NCBI GenBank assembly: GCA_002419585.1
Contig: DIGJ01000002.1
Location: forward strand, 124,001-188,000
Length of the DNA stretch: 64,000 nucleotides
Reading direction: 5' to 3'
Origin: Lachnoclostridium sp. UBA5725
Lineage (GTDB): Bacteria > Bacillota > Clostridia > Lachnospirales > Lachnospiraceae
The notes beneath the pieces are model-generated. The model saw nothing but the letters and a program-made list of their open reading frames with translations, had not been told where the DNA came from and did no database searches. This document shows positions 27,812-37,180 of the stretch, piece after piece (position 1 is the first letter of the stretch; each line of letters opens with the position of its first letter). The position numbers were made by a program, and so were the translations under genes.

Positions 27812-28855
27812 TTGAAGCAGATAGATATTATATGTTTTACTGAGAATGGCGAAAAACTTGCTGAGAAGATTCAGCAAAAACTTTCAGAGCAATATAATAC
27901 TCAAATTATAAGTAAATGCAGTCATAGTAAAGTGCAGACTGAGGCAGAGAAAAATAGTGTTACCATGGCTGAATGGATAGAACAAGGATTTAACCACAAA
28001 CATATTCTGCTTTTCATTGGTGCAGTAGGAATTGCAGTTCGGGGAATCGCTCCTTTTTTAAAAGATAAACTGACAGATCCACCCGTGCTTGTAATGGATG
28101 AGTTTGGCACTTATGTGATACCCATTTTATCTGGTCATGTGGGTGGAGCAAATGAAATAGCCAAGTTGTTGGAAAAAGAGGTGAAAGCAAGAGCAGTCAT
28201 TACAACATCGACTGACTTGAATCATAAATTTGCAGTCGATCTATTTGCAAAGAAACGTGGATATGCGATAGAACCCAAGAAGGGAATTGCAAAAATCTCC
28301 TCTAAAATACTGGCAGGAGATAGTGTTTCTATCTGGGCTGAAAAACAAATAGAAGGAAGGCTTAATTCCTCTCTCGTAATTACAGAAAAAGAAAAAGCAG
28401 ATATTATAATTTCACCATATCAGACGCCGTATTCTCCTTTGTTACAGTTGATTCCAAGAGTCATTGTAATTGGTATTGGTTGCAAAAAGAGAAAGAGAAA
28501 AGAAGAAATCGAAGCAGTCATGATGGAATGCCTAAAAGAAAATAGAATACGTTCATCTGCAATTTTTTGCTTTGTTTCGATTGATATTAAAAAAGAGGAG
28601 GAAGGGATTTGCCTACTTGCAAAGGAGTATGAAGTCCCTTTTTTAACCTTTGATAAACGTCAACTACAGGCTGTGAAAGGAGACTTCTGTGCTTCTGAAT
28701 TTGTAGAAAGCCAGGTAGGAGTTGAAAATGTATGTGCTCGTTCTGCAATGGCAGCATGTGCACAAGGAGGGCATTTAGTAGCGGATAAATATGCAAAGGA
28801 CGGAGTTACCATAGCAATTGCTGAAAAGAAATGGAGCGTTGTTGCAGATGAATGA
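27812..28855 (+). CDS. cbiG: Cobalt-precorrin-5A hydrolase CbiG
   Basis: CbiG opens the delta-lactone ring and releases the two-carbon fragment. The N-terminal CbiG_N region (FIGAVGIAVRGIAPFLKDKLTDPPVLVMDEFGTYVIPILSGHVGGANEIA), a middle domain and the CbiG_C domain (VIGIGCKKRKRKEEIE... to the C-terminus) are all present. It is 347 aa, starting at TTG 27812, and overlaps the next gene by 8 bp. Confidence 0.93.
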   Translation: MKQIDIICFTENGEKLAEKIQQKLSEQYNTQIISKCSHSKVQTEAEKNSVTMAEWIEQGFNHKHILLFIGAVGIAVRGIAPFLKDKLTDPPVLVMDEFGTYVIPILSGHVGGANEIAKLLEKEVKARAVITTSTDLNHKFAVDLFAKKRGYAIEPKKGIAKISSKILAGDSVSIWAEKQIEGRLNSSLVITEKEKADIIISPYQTPYSPLLQLIPRVIVIGIGCKKRKRKEEIEAVMMECLKENRIRSSAIFCFVSIDIKKEEEGICLLAKEYEVPFLTFDKRQLQAVKGDFCASEFVESQVGVENVCARSAMAACAQGGHLVADKYAKDGVTIAIAEKKWSVVADE

Positions 28856-30890
28856 AATATTGATTTTTGGAGGAACGACGGAAGGAAGAATACTTGCTGA
28901 AACAATTTGTAAAAATGGTGGAACATGTACGATCTTCGTTGCAACCGATTATGGAGAAGAAGTTCTAAAGAATATGGACAAGGATATTACTGGATTAAAG
29001 ATACGAAAAGGCAGGCTTGATACCGTCGCTATGATACGTTTATTTGAACAAGGGGAGTATTCAATGGTAATTGATGCAACTCATATTTTTGCAGTGGAGG
29101 TTTCTCAAAATATAAAAGAAGCATCTAGCTTGACAAAGGTTCCTTACTATCGCATGTTACGTGATCAAGAGCAAATGGTTAAAGAACAAAACATGGTTTG
29201 GTTTGAAAATCAAATTGCTTGTAGCGAGTATCTGAAAAAGACGCCAGGGAATATTTTACTGACGACAGGGAGTAAAGAACTATCTCTTTATGCGGCAGAT
29301 GAAGAACTACGAAGAAGGCTAGTTGTGAGAGTACTGCCAGGAGCAGATAGCATTAAAATATGTCAGGAGAATAAAATTGCAGGCAAACAGATCATAGCAA
29401 TGCAGGGGCCTTTTTCACAGGCGATGAATGAAGTGATTATGAAGGAATATGAAATTGAAATCATGGTCACAAAGGAAAGTGGTCATGCCGGTGGTCAGAT
29501 GGAAAAAGTAATGGCAGCCCAAAAATGTGGTGTTCAAATTTGTATGATAGGATGCCCGAAGGAGCAAGGTTATTCCTTTGATGCGATTCTTAATATTCTG
29601 CAAAAGAATATGGGAAGAGAACTGACTTTGAAGGAAAAAAGTTGTCAACAAACGATTTCTTTGGTCGGTATAGGTATGGGAGCAGTCGAGACCTGGACTG
29701 GGGAAGTGGCTTGTGCGATTAAAAATGCAGATGTAGTATTTGGCGCAGAACGGATTTTGGATTCTGTAAGACAAAAAATCGTAAAAGTACCTTTTTACCT
29801 TGCAAACGATATCATTCCCTATTTAAAAGAACATAGCAATTATCAGAATGCAGTCGTTCTTTTTTCTGGTGATACCGGTTTTTATAGTGGTATGGAGAAA
29901 TTAGGTGAAGCAATAAAAAAAGAAATAAGTACAAATCAGTGGAAGGTGAACGTTCAGATTCTACCGGGTATATCTTCGATATCCTATTTGGCTGCAAAAT
30001 TACATACGAATTGGCAAGATGCAAAAATAATAAGTATGCATGGTAGAAATGCAAACGTTATTGGAGCAATAAGAAAGAACAAAAAGACCTTTTTGCTGGT
30101 GTCAGGAATCGATGATATACGATCTGTTTGTGAGAAATTAATGCAAAATAATATGACACAGGTTCAGATTTCTTTGGGATATTCGCTATCTTATGAGGAT
30201 GAAAAAATAGATATATTTTACCCTTCTAACATTCCAGAAGCATTGCCACAAGGGCTGTACACCTGCTTCTTTTACAATCCAAGGGCGACGGAAGTCTTAA
30301 CGTATGGATTAGCAGATAATTTATTTATCCGTGATAAAGTACCGATGACAAAGTCGGAAATAAGGGCGGTTAGCATTAGCAAATTGCAGCTAACAAAGAA
30401 TGCAGTTGTCTATGATGTTGGAAGTGGTACAGGTTCGGTTACAATTGAATGTGCAGAATTGTCGGACAAAATCCAGGTCTATGCAATTGAGAAAAAACCG
30501 GAAGCAATGGAACTTACAAAGAAGAACTGCGAAATGTTTGACTTAAATAATGTAACATATGTCGAAGGCGATGCACCAGACGCCCTTTTAAATCTTCCGT
30601 CACCAACCCATGTTTTTATTGGTGGAAGCGGAAGAAATCTAAAAGAAATAGTAGAGAGTATAAAAGAGAAGAGTCATTCGGTACGCGTTGTAATCAATAC
30701 GGTGACGGTAGAGACACTTTGTGAGATATCGAATTTGATTTCCCAGATGGAAGTAGAGGATCTTTCGATTACACAAATACAGATTAACCATGGAAAAGAG
30801 ATCGGAGCATATCATATGATGCAAGCAGAAAATCCAGTTACCATGTTTTCTTTTACAATGAAAGGAGAGATGGAAACTTATGAGCAATAA
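28848..30890 (+). CDS. Fused CbiJ-CbiE-CbiT: precorrin-6A reductase and precorrin-6B/7 methyltransferase
   Basis: Three pathway steps occur in one chain of 680 aa. Residues 1-255 are CbiJ (ILIFGGTTEGRILAETI; TTGSKELSLYA; VTKESGHAGGQMEKV), the reductase of ring C18/C19. Residues about 270-480 are CbiE (VGIGMGAVETWTGEV, FSGDTGFYSG), which methylates C5. Residues about 490-680 are CbiT (VYDVGSGTGSVTIECA), which methylates C15 and decarboxylates. The ATG at 28848 overlaps the cbiG stop. cbiE-cbiT fusions are common; the added CbiJ is less so. Confidence 0.93.
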   Translation: MNEILIFGGTTEGRILAETICKNGGTCTIFVATDYGEEVLKNMDKDITGLKIRKGRLDTVAMIRLFEQGEYSMVIDATHIFAVEVSQNIKEASSLTKVPYYRMLRDQEQMVKEQNMVWFENQIACSEYLKKTPGNILLTTGSKELSLYAADEELRRRLVVRVLPGADSIKICQENKIAGKQIIAMQGPFSQAMNEVIMKEYEIEIMVTKESGHAGGQMEKVMAAQKCGVQICMIGCPKEQGYSFDAILNILQKNMGRELTLKEKSCQQTISLVGIGMGAVETWTGEVACAIKNADVVFGAERILDSVRQKIVKVPFYLANDIIPYLKEHSNYQNAVVLFSGDTGFYSGMEKLGEAIKKEISTNQWKVNVQILPGISSISYLAAKLHTNWQDAKIISMHGRNANVIGAIRKNKKTFLLVSGIDDIRSVCEKLMQNNMTQVQISLGYSLSYEDEKIDIFYPSNIPEALPQGLYTCFFYNPRATEVLTYGLADNLFIRDKVPMTKSEIRAVSISKLQLTKNAVVYDVGSGTGSVTIECAELSDKIQVYAIEKKPEAMELTKKNCEMFDLNNVTYVEGDAPDALLNLPSPTHVFIGGSGRNLKEIVESIKEKSHSVRVVINTVTVETLCEISNLISQMEVEDLSITQIQINHGKEIGAYHMMQAENPVTMFSFTMKGEMETYEQ

Positions 30891-32244
30891 TGCAAGAATC
30901 ATGCTGGCTGCACCCAAAAGTGGAAGTGGAAAAACACTTATTACATGTGCGTTGCTTCAAAATCTGCTCTGCAAAAAAAGAAAACCAGTAGCGTTTAAAT
31001 GTGGTCCGGATTATATTGATCCTATGTTCCATCGAGCAGTACTTGGTATTCACTCAAAAAATCTGGATACCTTCTTTACTGGAAAAAAGAGGATTAGACA
31101 GCTTCTAGCACAAGGAATGAAAGATTGTGATATTGCGGTATTAGAAGGTGTTATGGGATTATATGATGGATTAGCTGGAAGCAGTGATAAAGCATCCTCT
31201 TATGATCTTGCAAGAGTATCCGAAACACCAATCATCTTAGTTGTTGATACCAGAGGGATGGCGAGATCTGTAATCCCATTGATTAGTGGTTTTTTAAAGT
31301 ATGATAAGAAACATTTGATCAAAGGTGTCATTTTAAATAAAATGAGCGAAATGATGTTTCATCAACTTAAAACAGAAATTGAGAAAGAATTAAAAATTCA
31401 TGTAGTCGGTTATGTGCCGACGATGAAGGATATTCAGATCGAAAGTAGACACTTGGGGTTATTACTACCACAGGAAGTAGAAAATCTTAAGGAACAACTA
31501 AATCAGGCTGCTAACGTATTGGATAGTACGATTGATTTTGAAACGTTATTTGCCATTGCAAGTAATGCAAAACCAATGAAACTGGAGCAGAAAAAACCGT
31601 GCGATATCCATGCACAAAAGAAGGTAAAGATAGGAATTGCAAAGGATGAGGCCTTCTGCTTTTATTATGAAGAAAACACGAATCTTTTACGGGAAAAGGG
31701 AGTGGAATGTATTCCGTTTTCACCAATACATGATGAGAAGCTTCCAGAAGGTATACAAGGAATTCTTTTGGGTGGTGGCTATCCAGAACTCTATGCAAAG
31801 GAATTGTCGGAGAATCACAAGATGAAAGCAGCGATCAAAGAAGCAATTGAGAAAGGAATGCCATCGATTGCAGAATGTGGTGGCTTTATGTATCTTCATG
31901 AAAATTTGGTAACACAGGAGGAAAAAACGTATTCCATGGTTGGAGTAATACCTGGAAAATGCGCATATGCAGGGAAATTAGTTCGATTTGGCTATAGTAC
32001 ACTGACTGCAAATAAAGAGACCTTCTTGAAGTGCCAGAGCAAAATAAAGGCACATGAATTTCATTATTTTGATAGCGATAACAATGGCACAGACTGCCTC
32101 GCAGGAAAACCAATATCTAACCGTAGTTTTTCTTGTGTGCAGGCAGGAGAAAATTACTGGTGGGGATTTCCGCATCTGTATTATGATTCAAATAAAGAGT
32201 TCGTAAAGGGTTTTGCAACATGTGTGAGAAAGTATAAAGGATAG
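30880..32244 (+). CDS. cbiA: Cobyrinate a,c-diamide synthase CbiA
   Basis: CbiA amidates the a and c side chains using ATP and glutamine. The N-terminal ATPase has MLAAPKSGSGKTLITCALLQ and the C-terminal class I glutaminase has GGGYPELYAKEL and the nucleophile Cys in AECGGFMYL. It is 454 aa and overlaps the previous gene by 11 bp. This is the last pathway step in the window; cobyric acid synthase and nucleotide-loop genes must lie elsewhere. Confidence 0.95.
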   Translation: MSNNARIMLAAPKSGSGKTLITCALLQNLLCKKRKPVAFKCGPDYIDPMFHRAVLGIHSKNLDTFFTGKKRIRQLLAQGMKDCDIAVLEGVMGLYDGLAGSSDKASSYDLARVSETPIILVVDTRGMARSVIPLISGFLKYDKKHLIKGVILNKMSEMMFHQLKTEIEKELKIHVVGYVPTMKDIQIESRHLGLLLPQEVENLKEQLNQAANVLDSTIDFETLFAIASNAKPMKLEQKKPCDIHAQKKVKIGIAKDEAFCFYYEENTNLLREKGVECIPFSPIHDEKLPEGIQGILLGGGYPELYAKELSENHKMKAAIKEAIEKGMPSIAECGGFMYLHENLVTQEEKTYSMVGVIPGKCAYAGKLVRFGYSTLTANKETFLKCQSKIKAHEFHYFDSDNNGTDCLAGKPISNRSFSCVQAGENYWWGFPHLYYDSNKEFVKGFATCVRKYKG

Positions 32245-32254
32245 AAAAGATTAT

Positions 32255-32500
32255 ATGAATTCGTATCGTTATTTTGAAAATAAAGAATGTAAATATTATC
32301 CGTGTCACAAGGGACTTGAAAATGGGAGCAATTGTCTGTTTTGTTACTGCCCGATGTACAATATGACAGACTGCCTAGGATATCCGAAGTACATGGAGAA
32401 GAACGGAAAACAAATCAAGGTATGCACAGACTGCAATTTTCCCCATAAGGAAGAAAACTATGACTTAGTAATGAAAAAATTAAAAGATAGCATGTTTTAA
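32255..32500 (+). CDS. Cysteine-rich small domain protein
   Basis: It is 81 aa with nine Cys, arranged ECKYYPCHKG, NCLFCYCPMY, DCLGYP and VCTDCNFPH, matching the cysteine-rich small domain (PF04071) family that often sits beside cobalamin genes. It probably binds zinc or another metal; no function is known. It lies between cbiA and cbiL in the same transcription unit. Confidence 0.85.
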   Translation: MNSYRYFENKECKYYPCHKGLENGSNCLFCYCPMYNMTDCLGYPKYMEKNGKQIKVCTDCNFPHKEENYDLVMKKLKDSMF

Positions 32501-32542
32501 TGATGAAATAGAATCACAGATCCGGAGGATATAAAAAATCGA

Positions 32543-33244
32543 ATGAAAAAAGGAATTTTATATGGAATAGGAGTTGGACCGGGAGATCCGGAACTTTTAA
32601 CTTTAAAAGCACTGCGTTTGATTAAAGAAAGTGATGTTGTATTTGTTCCAGGAGAGAATCCAAAAACTAGCGTAGCCTATCAGATTGTGCAACAAGTTTA
32701 TGAAGAACTGGCGGAGAAAAAACTGGTGGCAATTTCTATGCCTATGACAAAGGACATTATGATTCTTGAGGAAAACCACAAACGTGGAACAAAAATAATT
32801 GCAGGATATCTAGATCAGGGAACAAAGGCTGTTTATCTGACACTGGGAGATCCAAGTGTTTATTCGACCTATTTGTATGTGCATCATTATTTGAAAAATG
32901 CAGGATACCATGTAGAAATGCTAAGTGGAATCACATCTTTTTGTGCGGTTGCTGCAAGACTTTCAATCGGACTTGTAGAAAAGGAAGAATCACTTCATGT
33001 AATACCAGCATTCAATCAGGTAGAAGAAGCCCTCAAACTTTCAGGTACAAAAGTATTCATGAAGACTGGGAAAAAGATGAAGGAAGTAAAACAAGTGCTA
33101 TGGAAGGCTAGTGTACAGGCGGTAATGATTGAAAACTGTGGTATGGGAAATGAGAAAATCTATGATTCGATCGAAGATATGCCAGAGCAGAGTAGTTATT
33201 ATTCGCTAATAATTGTGAAGGACAGAAAAGAACATGAGGTATAG
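32543..33244 (+). CDS. cbiL: Cobalt-factor II C20-methyltransferase CbiL
   Basis: CbiL is the first SAM methylase after CbiK, methylating C20. It has YGIGVGPGDPELLTLKALRLI, TLGDPSVYSTYLYV and LSGITSFCAVAARL. It is 233 aa, behind GGAGG. cbiH follows after 3 bp. Confidence 0.94.
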   Translation: MKKGILYGIGVGPGDPELLTLKALRLIKESDVVFVPGENPKTSVAYQIVQQVYEELAEKKLVAISMPMTKDIMILEENHKRGTKIIAGYLDQGTKAVYLTLGDPSVYSTYLYVHHYLKNAGYHVEMLSGITSFCAVAARLSIGLVEKEESLHVIPAFNQVEEALKLSGTKVFMKTGKKMKEVKQVLWKASVQAVMIENCGMGNEKIYDSIEDMPEQSSYYSLIIVKDRKEHEV

Positions 33245-33247
33245 AAA

Positions 33248-33997
33248 ATGAGCAAAGTTTTTGTAGTTGGAATTGGACCTGGATCCTATGAGCAAATGAC
33301 AATCAAAGCAGTAGAATCTTTGCAAAACAGTGATGTTATCATAGGATATACGGTTTATATCGATCTGGTAAAAGAAAAATTTCCCGATAAACTCTTTTTG
33401 TCCACACCGATGACACAGGAAGTAAAGCGGTGTAAGATGGCATTTGAGGAAGCAAAAAAAGGTAAGACGGTTTCTATCATCTGTAGCGGTGACCCAGGTG
33501 TTTACGGTATGGCAGGTCTTATGCATGAAGTTGGTGTAGAGTATCCCAAAGTGGAACTTGAAATAGTTCCTGGAGTGAGCGCAGCACTTGGTGGGGCTGC
33601 GCTGCTTGGTGCGCCATTGATTCATGATTTTTGTGTCATTAGTTTAAGCGATTTGCTAACACCATTTGAAACGATTGAACACCGATTAAAAGTAGCGGCT
33701 GAAGCAGATTTTGTTGTGTGCCTTTATAACCCTTCCAGTAAAAAACGACAGGATTATCTGCAGAAAGCCTGCGACATTGTGTTAAAGGAACGTTCAAAAG
33801 ATACAATTTGCGGTATAGTAGAGAACATTGCAAGAGAAGGTGAGGCAATGCGAATCATGACATTGCAGGAACTACGAGATATCAAGGTTGATATGTTTCA
33901 TACCGTGTTTATTGGTAATTCGCAGACAAAAGTTCTCAATGGAAGAATGGTTACTCCGAGAGGGTATCATTTTGATTGTAAGAAGAATCATTTTTGA
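33248..33997 (+). CDS. cbiH: Cobalt-factor III C17-methyltransferase CbiH
   Basis: CbiH methylates C17 with ring contraction. It has VVGIGPGSYEQMTIKAVESL, CSGDPGVYGMAGLM, VPGVSAALGGAALLGAPLIHDFCVISLSDLLTP and the CLYNPSSKKR block. It is 249 aa and closes the riboswitch operon. Its 3' end overlaps a 25 bp near-duplicate (33985 and 34010). Confidence 0.94.
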   Translation: MSKVFVVGIGPGSYEQMTIKAVESLQNSDVIIGYTVYIDLVKEKFPDKLFLSTPMTQEVKRCKMAFEEAKKGKTVSIICSGDPGVYGMAGLMHEVGVEYPKVELEIVPGVSAALGGAALLGAPLIHDFCVISLSDLLTPFETIEHRLKVAAEADFVVCLYNPSSKKRQDYLQKACDIVLKERSKDTICGIVENIAREGEAMRIMTLQELRDIKVDMFHTVFIGNSQTKVLNGRMVTPRGYHFDCKKNHF

Positions 33998-34032
33998 AAT
34001 TCATAAAAAGAATTATTTTTGAAATTCATCAA

Positions 34033-34081
34033 TTGACAGAAACAAATAATTAAACTAGAATACATTATGAGCATGAGCTCG
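34033..34081 (+). promoter_or_regulatory. Promoter and GAGCAT operator before the tandem IscU-like gene
   Basis: TTGACA (34033) and TAGAAT (34056) are 17 bp apart. ATGAGCATGAGCTC follows at 34067, over the expected start site; it matches the left half of the recurrent palindrome TGAGCATATGCTCA. Confidence 0.65.
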
Positions 34082-34122
34082 AAATAAATTGTTCAAAAAG
34101 CAAAAAAGGAGAGAATAGGACA

Positions 34123-34926
34123 ATGTATTCTGACAAAGTTATGGAACACTTTATGTGTCCACAAAATGCATACAGCATGCCAGATGCAGATGCAGAAGGA
34201 AGTTTTGGAGACCCCAGCTGTGGTGATTTTTTGACGGTATATTTAAAAGTGAAAGATAATAAAATTGAAAAAATTAGCTATCTTGTATTTGGATGTTGTG
34301 CCTCCGTTGCAACCTCTAGCATGACATCAGTACTAGCGAAAGGTAAAACCTTAGAAGAAGCAATGAAAATCACAGAGGAAGATATTGTTGAGGCTCTTGA
34401 TGGACTTCCAGAGGAAAAACTTCATTGTTCGAATTTAGGCGTTAGTGCTTTACGAACTGCAATTAATAACTTTAATAATAAAAATAAAAATGTAAATAAA
34501 ACTGAATCACTCGATTTTATGCAAATGATTGAGAAGATTAAGCTTGAGACATATGGAGAAACAATAATGGATCATATCAACAATCCACGGAATTTTGATG
34601 TGCTCAAAGATTCGGATGCTTATGTATCTTATGATGGTGAGTGTGGAGATCTTATGCAAATGTGGGTTAAAGTAAAGGAGGATGTTATAACAGATATTTC
34701 CTTCTGCTCCGATGGATGTGAAATTACAATTGCCGTTGGTAGTATGCTTACTGAATTGGTAAAAGGGAAAGAAATAAAAGAAGCCGTCAAAATCACTCCT
34801 ACGGATATTATGGAAGCGTTAGGTGGAGTTCCAGACGATCATTACCATAGCGTTGTTTTAGCAAAGGATGTTTTCGACAAAGTAATTCAAAATTATAGAG
34901 AAAACAATAGCTTGAACGAAGTTTAA
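34123..34926 (+). CDS. Tandem IscU/NifU-like iron-sulfur scaffold protein
   Basis: Two IscU-type scaffold domains occur in one protein (267 aa). Domain 1 (1-120) has all three ligand Cys (SCGD, FGCCAS, LHCSNLG). Domain 2 (about 140-260) has ECGD and DGCEIT, but the third Cys is replaced (DDHYHSVVL). No IscS is nearby. A single-domain relative lies at 42177. Operator-bearing promoters link both to the molybdenum genes, so a specialised cofactor role is likelier than general Fe-S assembly. Confidence 0.88.
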   Translation: MYSDKVMEHFMCPQNAYSMPDADAEGSFGDPSCGDFLTVYLKVKDNKIEKISYLVFGCCASVATSSMTSVLAKGKTLEEAMKITEEDIVEALDGLPEEKLHCSNLGVSALRTAINNFNNKNKNVNKTESLDFMQMIEKIKLETYGETIMDHINNPRNFDVLKDSDAYVSYDGECGDLMQMWVKVKEDVITDISFCSDGCEITIAVGSMLTELVKGKEIKEAVKITPTDIMEALGGVPDDHYHSVVLAKDVFDKVIQNYRENNSLNEV

Positions 34927-34951
34927 TCGAAGTGAAAGGAATGATGAAAAT

Positions 34952-35362
34952 ATGAAACTATATTTTGCTGGACCACTGTTTTGTAATGCAGAAAAAGAAT
35001 TCAATAAAAAACTAACGGAGCAAATCGAGGCATTAGGATATCATGTATTTTTGCCTCAAAGAGATGGTGTATCGGAAAACTCTCCCAAAGCTATTTTTGA
35101 CTTAGATAAAAAAGAAATGATGACATCGGATATATTTCTTTTTGTATTAGATGGTCGAATACCGGATGAAGGGGCTTGTGTTGCATTAGGTATGTCTTAT
35201 ATGCATAAGCAATTCGTAAATCAAAATATATTACTGATAGGATTGCATACGGATAAAAGAGGTGCATATGTAAATTCAAAACTAAATCCAATGTTAGAAG
35301 CATCAATGGATTCTATTTTTGAAAGTGTTTCGGAATTACTAAAATATTTATCTAATTTGTAG
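34952..35362 (+). CDS. Nucleoside 2-deoxyribosyltransferase-like protein
   Basis: It is 136 aa with the family start MKLYFAGPLFCNAEKEFN, DIFLFVLDGRIPDEGACVALG and a C-terminal Asn region (YVNSKLNPML). The family transfers deoxyribose between bases, using a Glu in the [M/F]ELG motif; here that spot reads VALG, so the nucleophile seems absent and activity is doubtful. It follows the IscU-like gene by 25 bp and may be co-transcribed. Confidence 0.78.
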   Translation: MKLYFAGPLFCNAEKEFNKKLTEQIEALGYHVFLPQRDGVSENSPKAIFDLDKKEMMTSDIFLFVLDGRIPDEGACVALGMSYMHKQFVNQNILLIGLHTDKRGAYVNSKLNPMLEASMDSIFESVSELLKYLSNL

Positions 35363-35397
35363 ATGATTAAAAAAGGTAGGCTATAATGGACAGCATA

Positions 35398-35426
35398 TTG
35401 ACATATGCTCAAAAATATAGTAAAGT
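35398..35426 (+). promoter_or_regulatory. Promoter with overlapping operator half-site before modABC
   Basis: TTGACATATGCTCAAAA (35398-35414) merges a -35 box with the ATGCTCA half of the recurrent palindrome. TAAAGT at 35421 gives 17 bp spacing. Confidence 0.7.
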
Positions 35427-35434
35427 TTTAATAG

Positions 35435-35477
35435 AGTTTGGCGACCTTTATAAAAAGGCAGGCAAACTTTATTTTTA
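35435..35477 (+). terminator. Leader hairpin (possible attenuator) before modA
   Basis: AGTTTG-gcga-CCTTT pairs with AAAGG-cagg-CAAACT, followed by TTATTTTTAAT. A closely similar GTTTG...CCTTT...AAAGG...CAAACTT hairpin lies in the leader of the molybdenum hydroxylase at 39452. It starts only about 10 bp after the -10 box. Confidence 0.55.
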
Positions 35478-35516
35478 ATAGCGAATTGTATTTGAAAATA
35501 AGTCGGAGGAAAAATT

Positions 35517-36341
35517 ATGAAAAAGAGATTATTAGTATTAATGATGGCAGCAATCATGGGAACGACAATGATAACAGGCTGTGGAAACAAAACGCAGAAC
35601 ACAGTAGAAACGGAAACACAAACGACACAGCAATCTGCATCACCAGAAGAGAGCACTGTTACAGATTTGAAGGATCATACTTTGATGATCTATTGTGGTG
35701 CAGGAATGACAGAACCTTTTCAAGAAATTGCAGATGCATTTAAAGAAGAAACGAATTGTGAAGTAAATGTTACCTTTGCAAATGCAGGGCAGATTCAGTC
35801 CCAGATTACTACTTCAAAAGAAGGTGATATGTTCATTGCAGGAGCACAAGATGAAGTAGAACCTGTAAAAGACTACGTTGCAGACCAAAAAGCTTTAGTA
35901 AAACATATACCTGTTCTCGTGGTATCAAAGGATAATCCCAAAGGAATAATGGGATTAAAAGATTTAACAAAAGATGGAGTTAGCTTTATCATGGGCGATG
36001 CAGAATCCACACCAATTGGAAAGATTGCAAAAAAAGCATTGGCAGAAGCAAAGATTTTTGACTTGATCAATATTGAAGCAACAACAACAACAGCACCTCA
36101 GCTTGCAACAGTAATTGCGGCAAAAGAGGCAGACGCAGCCATTGTTTGGAAAGAAAATTGTAACATTGATGGGGTAGAAATTGTAGATACTAAGGATATG
36201 GATGCTTATGTTAAAACAATACCTGCGGTTAAACTCAATTGTTCGAAAGATTCAGAAGCAGTAGATGCATTCTATACATATTTGGATAGTGATACAGCAA
36301 AGGAAATCTGGGCAAGTTTTGGATATGAATCTGCAGAGTAA
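35517..36341 (+). CDS. modA: Molybdate ABC transporter substrate-binding lipoprotein ModA
   Basis: It binds molybdate or tungstate outside the membrane. The signal reads MMAAIMGTTMITGCGN (lipid Cys 22) and the binding domain starts LMIYCGAGMTEPFQEIADAFKEE, with INIEATTTTAPQLATVIAAKEADAAIVWKEN typical of ModA. It is 274 aa, behind GGAGG, with ModB and ModC downstream. Confidence 0.93.
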   Translation: MKKRLLVLMMAAIMGTTMITGCGNKTQNTVETETQTTQQSASPEESTVTDLKDHTLMIYCGAGMTEPFQEIADAFKEETNCEVNVTFANAGQIQSQITTSKEGDMFIAGAQDEVEPVKDYVADQKALVKHIPVLVVSKDNPKGIMGLKDLTKDGVSFIMGDAESTPIGKIAKKALAEAKIFDLINIEATTTTAPQLATVIAAKEADAAIVWKENCNIDGVEIVDTKDMDAYVKTIPAVKLNCSKDSEAVDAFYTYLDSDTAKEIWASFGYESAE

Positions 36342-36377
36342 AATCAAACCAAGAGAGAAAACAAGGAATATAGCCAC

Positions 36378-37178
36378 ATGAAAGAAAAAAGAGACATTTT
36401 TTCAATGATTACGATAATGATAGCGCTTCTGGTGATTTTGTTCATCGGAAGTGCTATTTGTGCAATCATAATTGGAGGTTTTCCAAATCTATTGGATGCA
36501 TTTTCATCGAAAGAAATTCGTTTTGCTTTTGGATTAAGTATCTCCACCTCCTGTATTTCAACCATAGTTGTTATGGTTTTAGCACTTCCGACTGCTTATG
36601 CATTGACAAGAACGAATATGCCATTAAAAAAAGCGGCTGGAGTTATTATCGAATTGACACTATCACTTCCCTTTATATTACTGGGACTTAGCTTATTGAT
36701 TCTCTTTTCTACAAATGCAGGTAAAATGTTAAAAGATATAGGATTTAAAGTGATATTTTCTCCGATTGGAATAATCATGGCACACATATTAGTCAATCTA
36801 CCCTATGCGATTCGTTTAATTCGGACTGCAATGGAAGAAGTGGATGTAAGATTAGAATTTATCGCACAATCATTAGGTGCTAGTAAATTCAAATCGTTTC
36901 TTACCATTTTACTTCCGATGTGTAAGCACAGCCTGATAAGTACAACGATTTTAACATGGTCAAGGGCACTTGGAGAATTTGGCGCAACGCTCATGCTAGT
37001 TGGAATTACACGTTTCAAAACAGAGACGTTACCAGGAAGTATTTATTTAAGTATATCAACAGGAAATAACAGCATGGCAATGGCAACAGCGACGATAATG
37101 CTTATTATTTCCGCAGTAACGATAGCAGTCTCAAATTATATAAACCATTCGAAACAATTGAATCGAGGTGACAGATAA
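36378..37178 (+). CDS. modB: Molybdate ABC transporter permease ModB
   Basis: This is a membrane permease of 266 aa with six hydrophobic segments and the coupling motif EFIAQSLGASKFKSFLTILLPM, followed by SRALGEFGATLMLVGITRFKTETLPGSIYLSI, as in ModB/WtpB. It lies 36 bp after modA and 2 bp before modC. Confidence 0.94.
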   Translation: MKEKRDIFSMITIMIALLVILFIGSAICAIIIGGFPNLLDAFSSKEIRFAFGLSISTSCISTIVVMVLALPTAYALTRTNMPLKKAAGVIIELTLSLPFILLGLSLLILFSTNAGKMLKDIGFKVIFSPIGIIMAHILVNLPYAIRLIRTAMEEVDVRLEFIAQSLGASKFKSFLTILLPMCKHSLISTTILTWSRALGEFGATLMLVGITRFKTETLPGSIYLSISTGNNSMAMATATIMLIISAVTIAVSNYINHSKQLNRGDR

Positions 37179-37180
37179 GC

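Noticed and set aside
33985..34034. 25 bp near-perfect tandem duplication at the end of cbiH
   Set aside because: AT-rich and only two copies; probably slippage without function.
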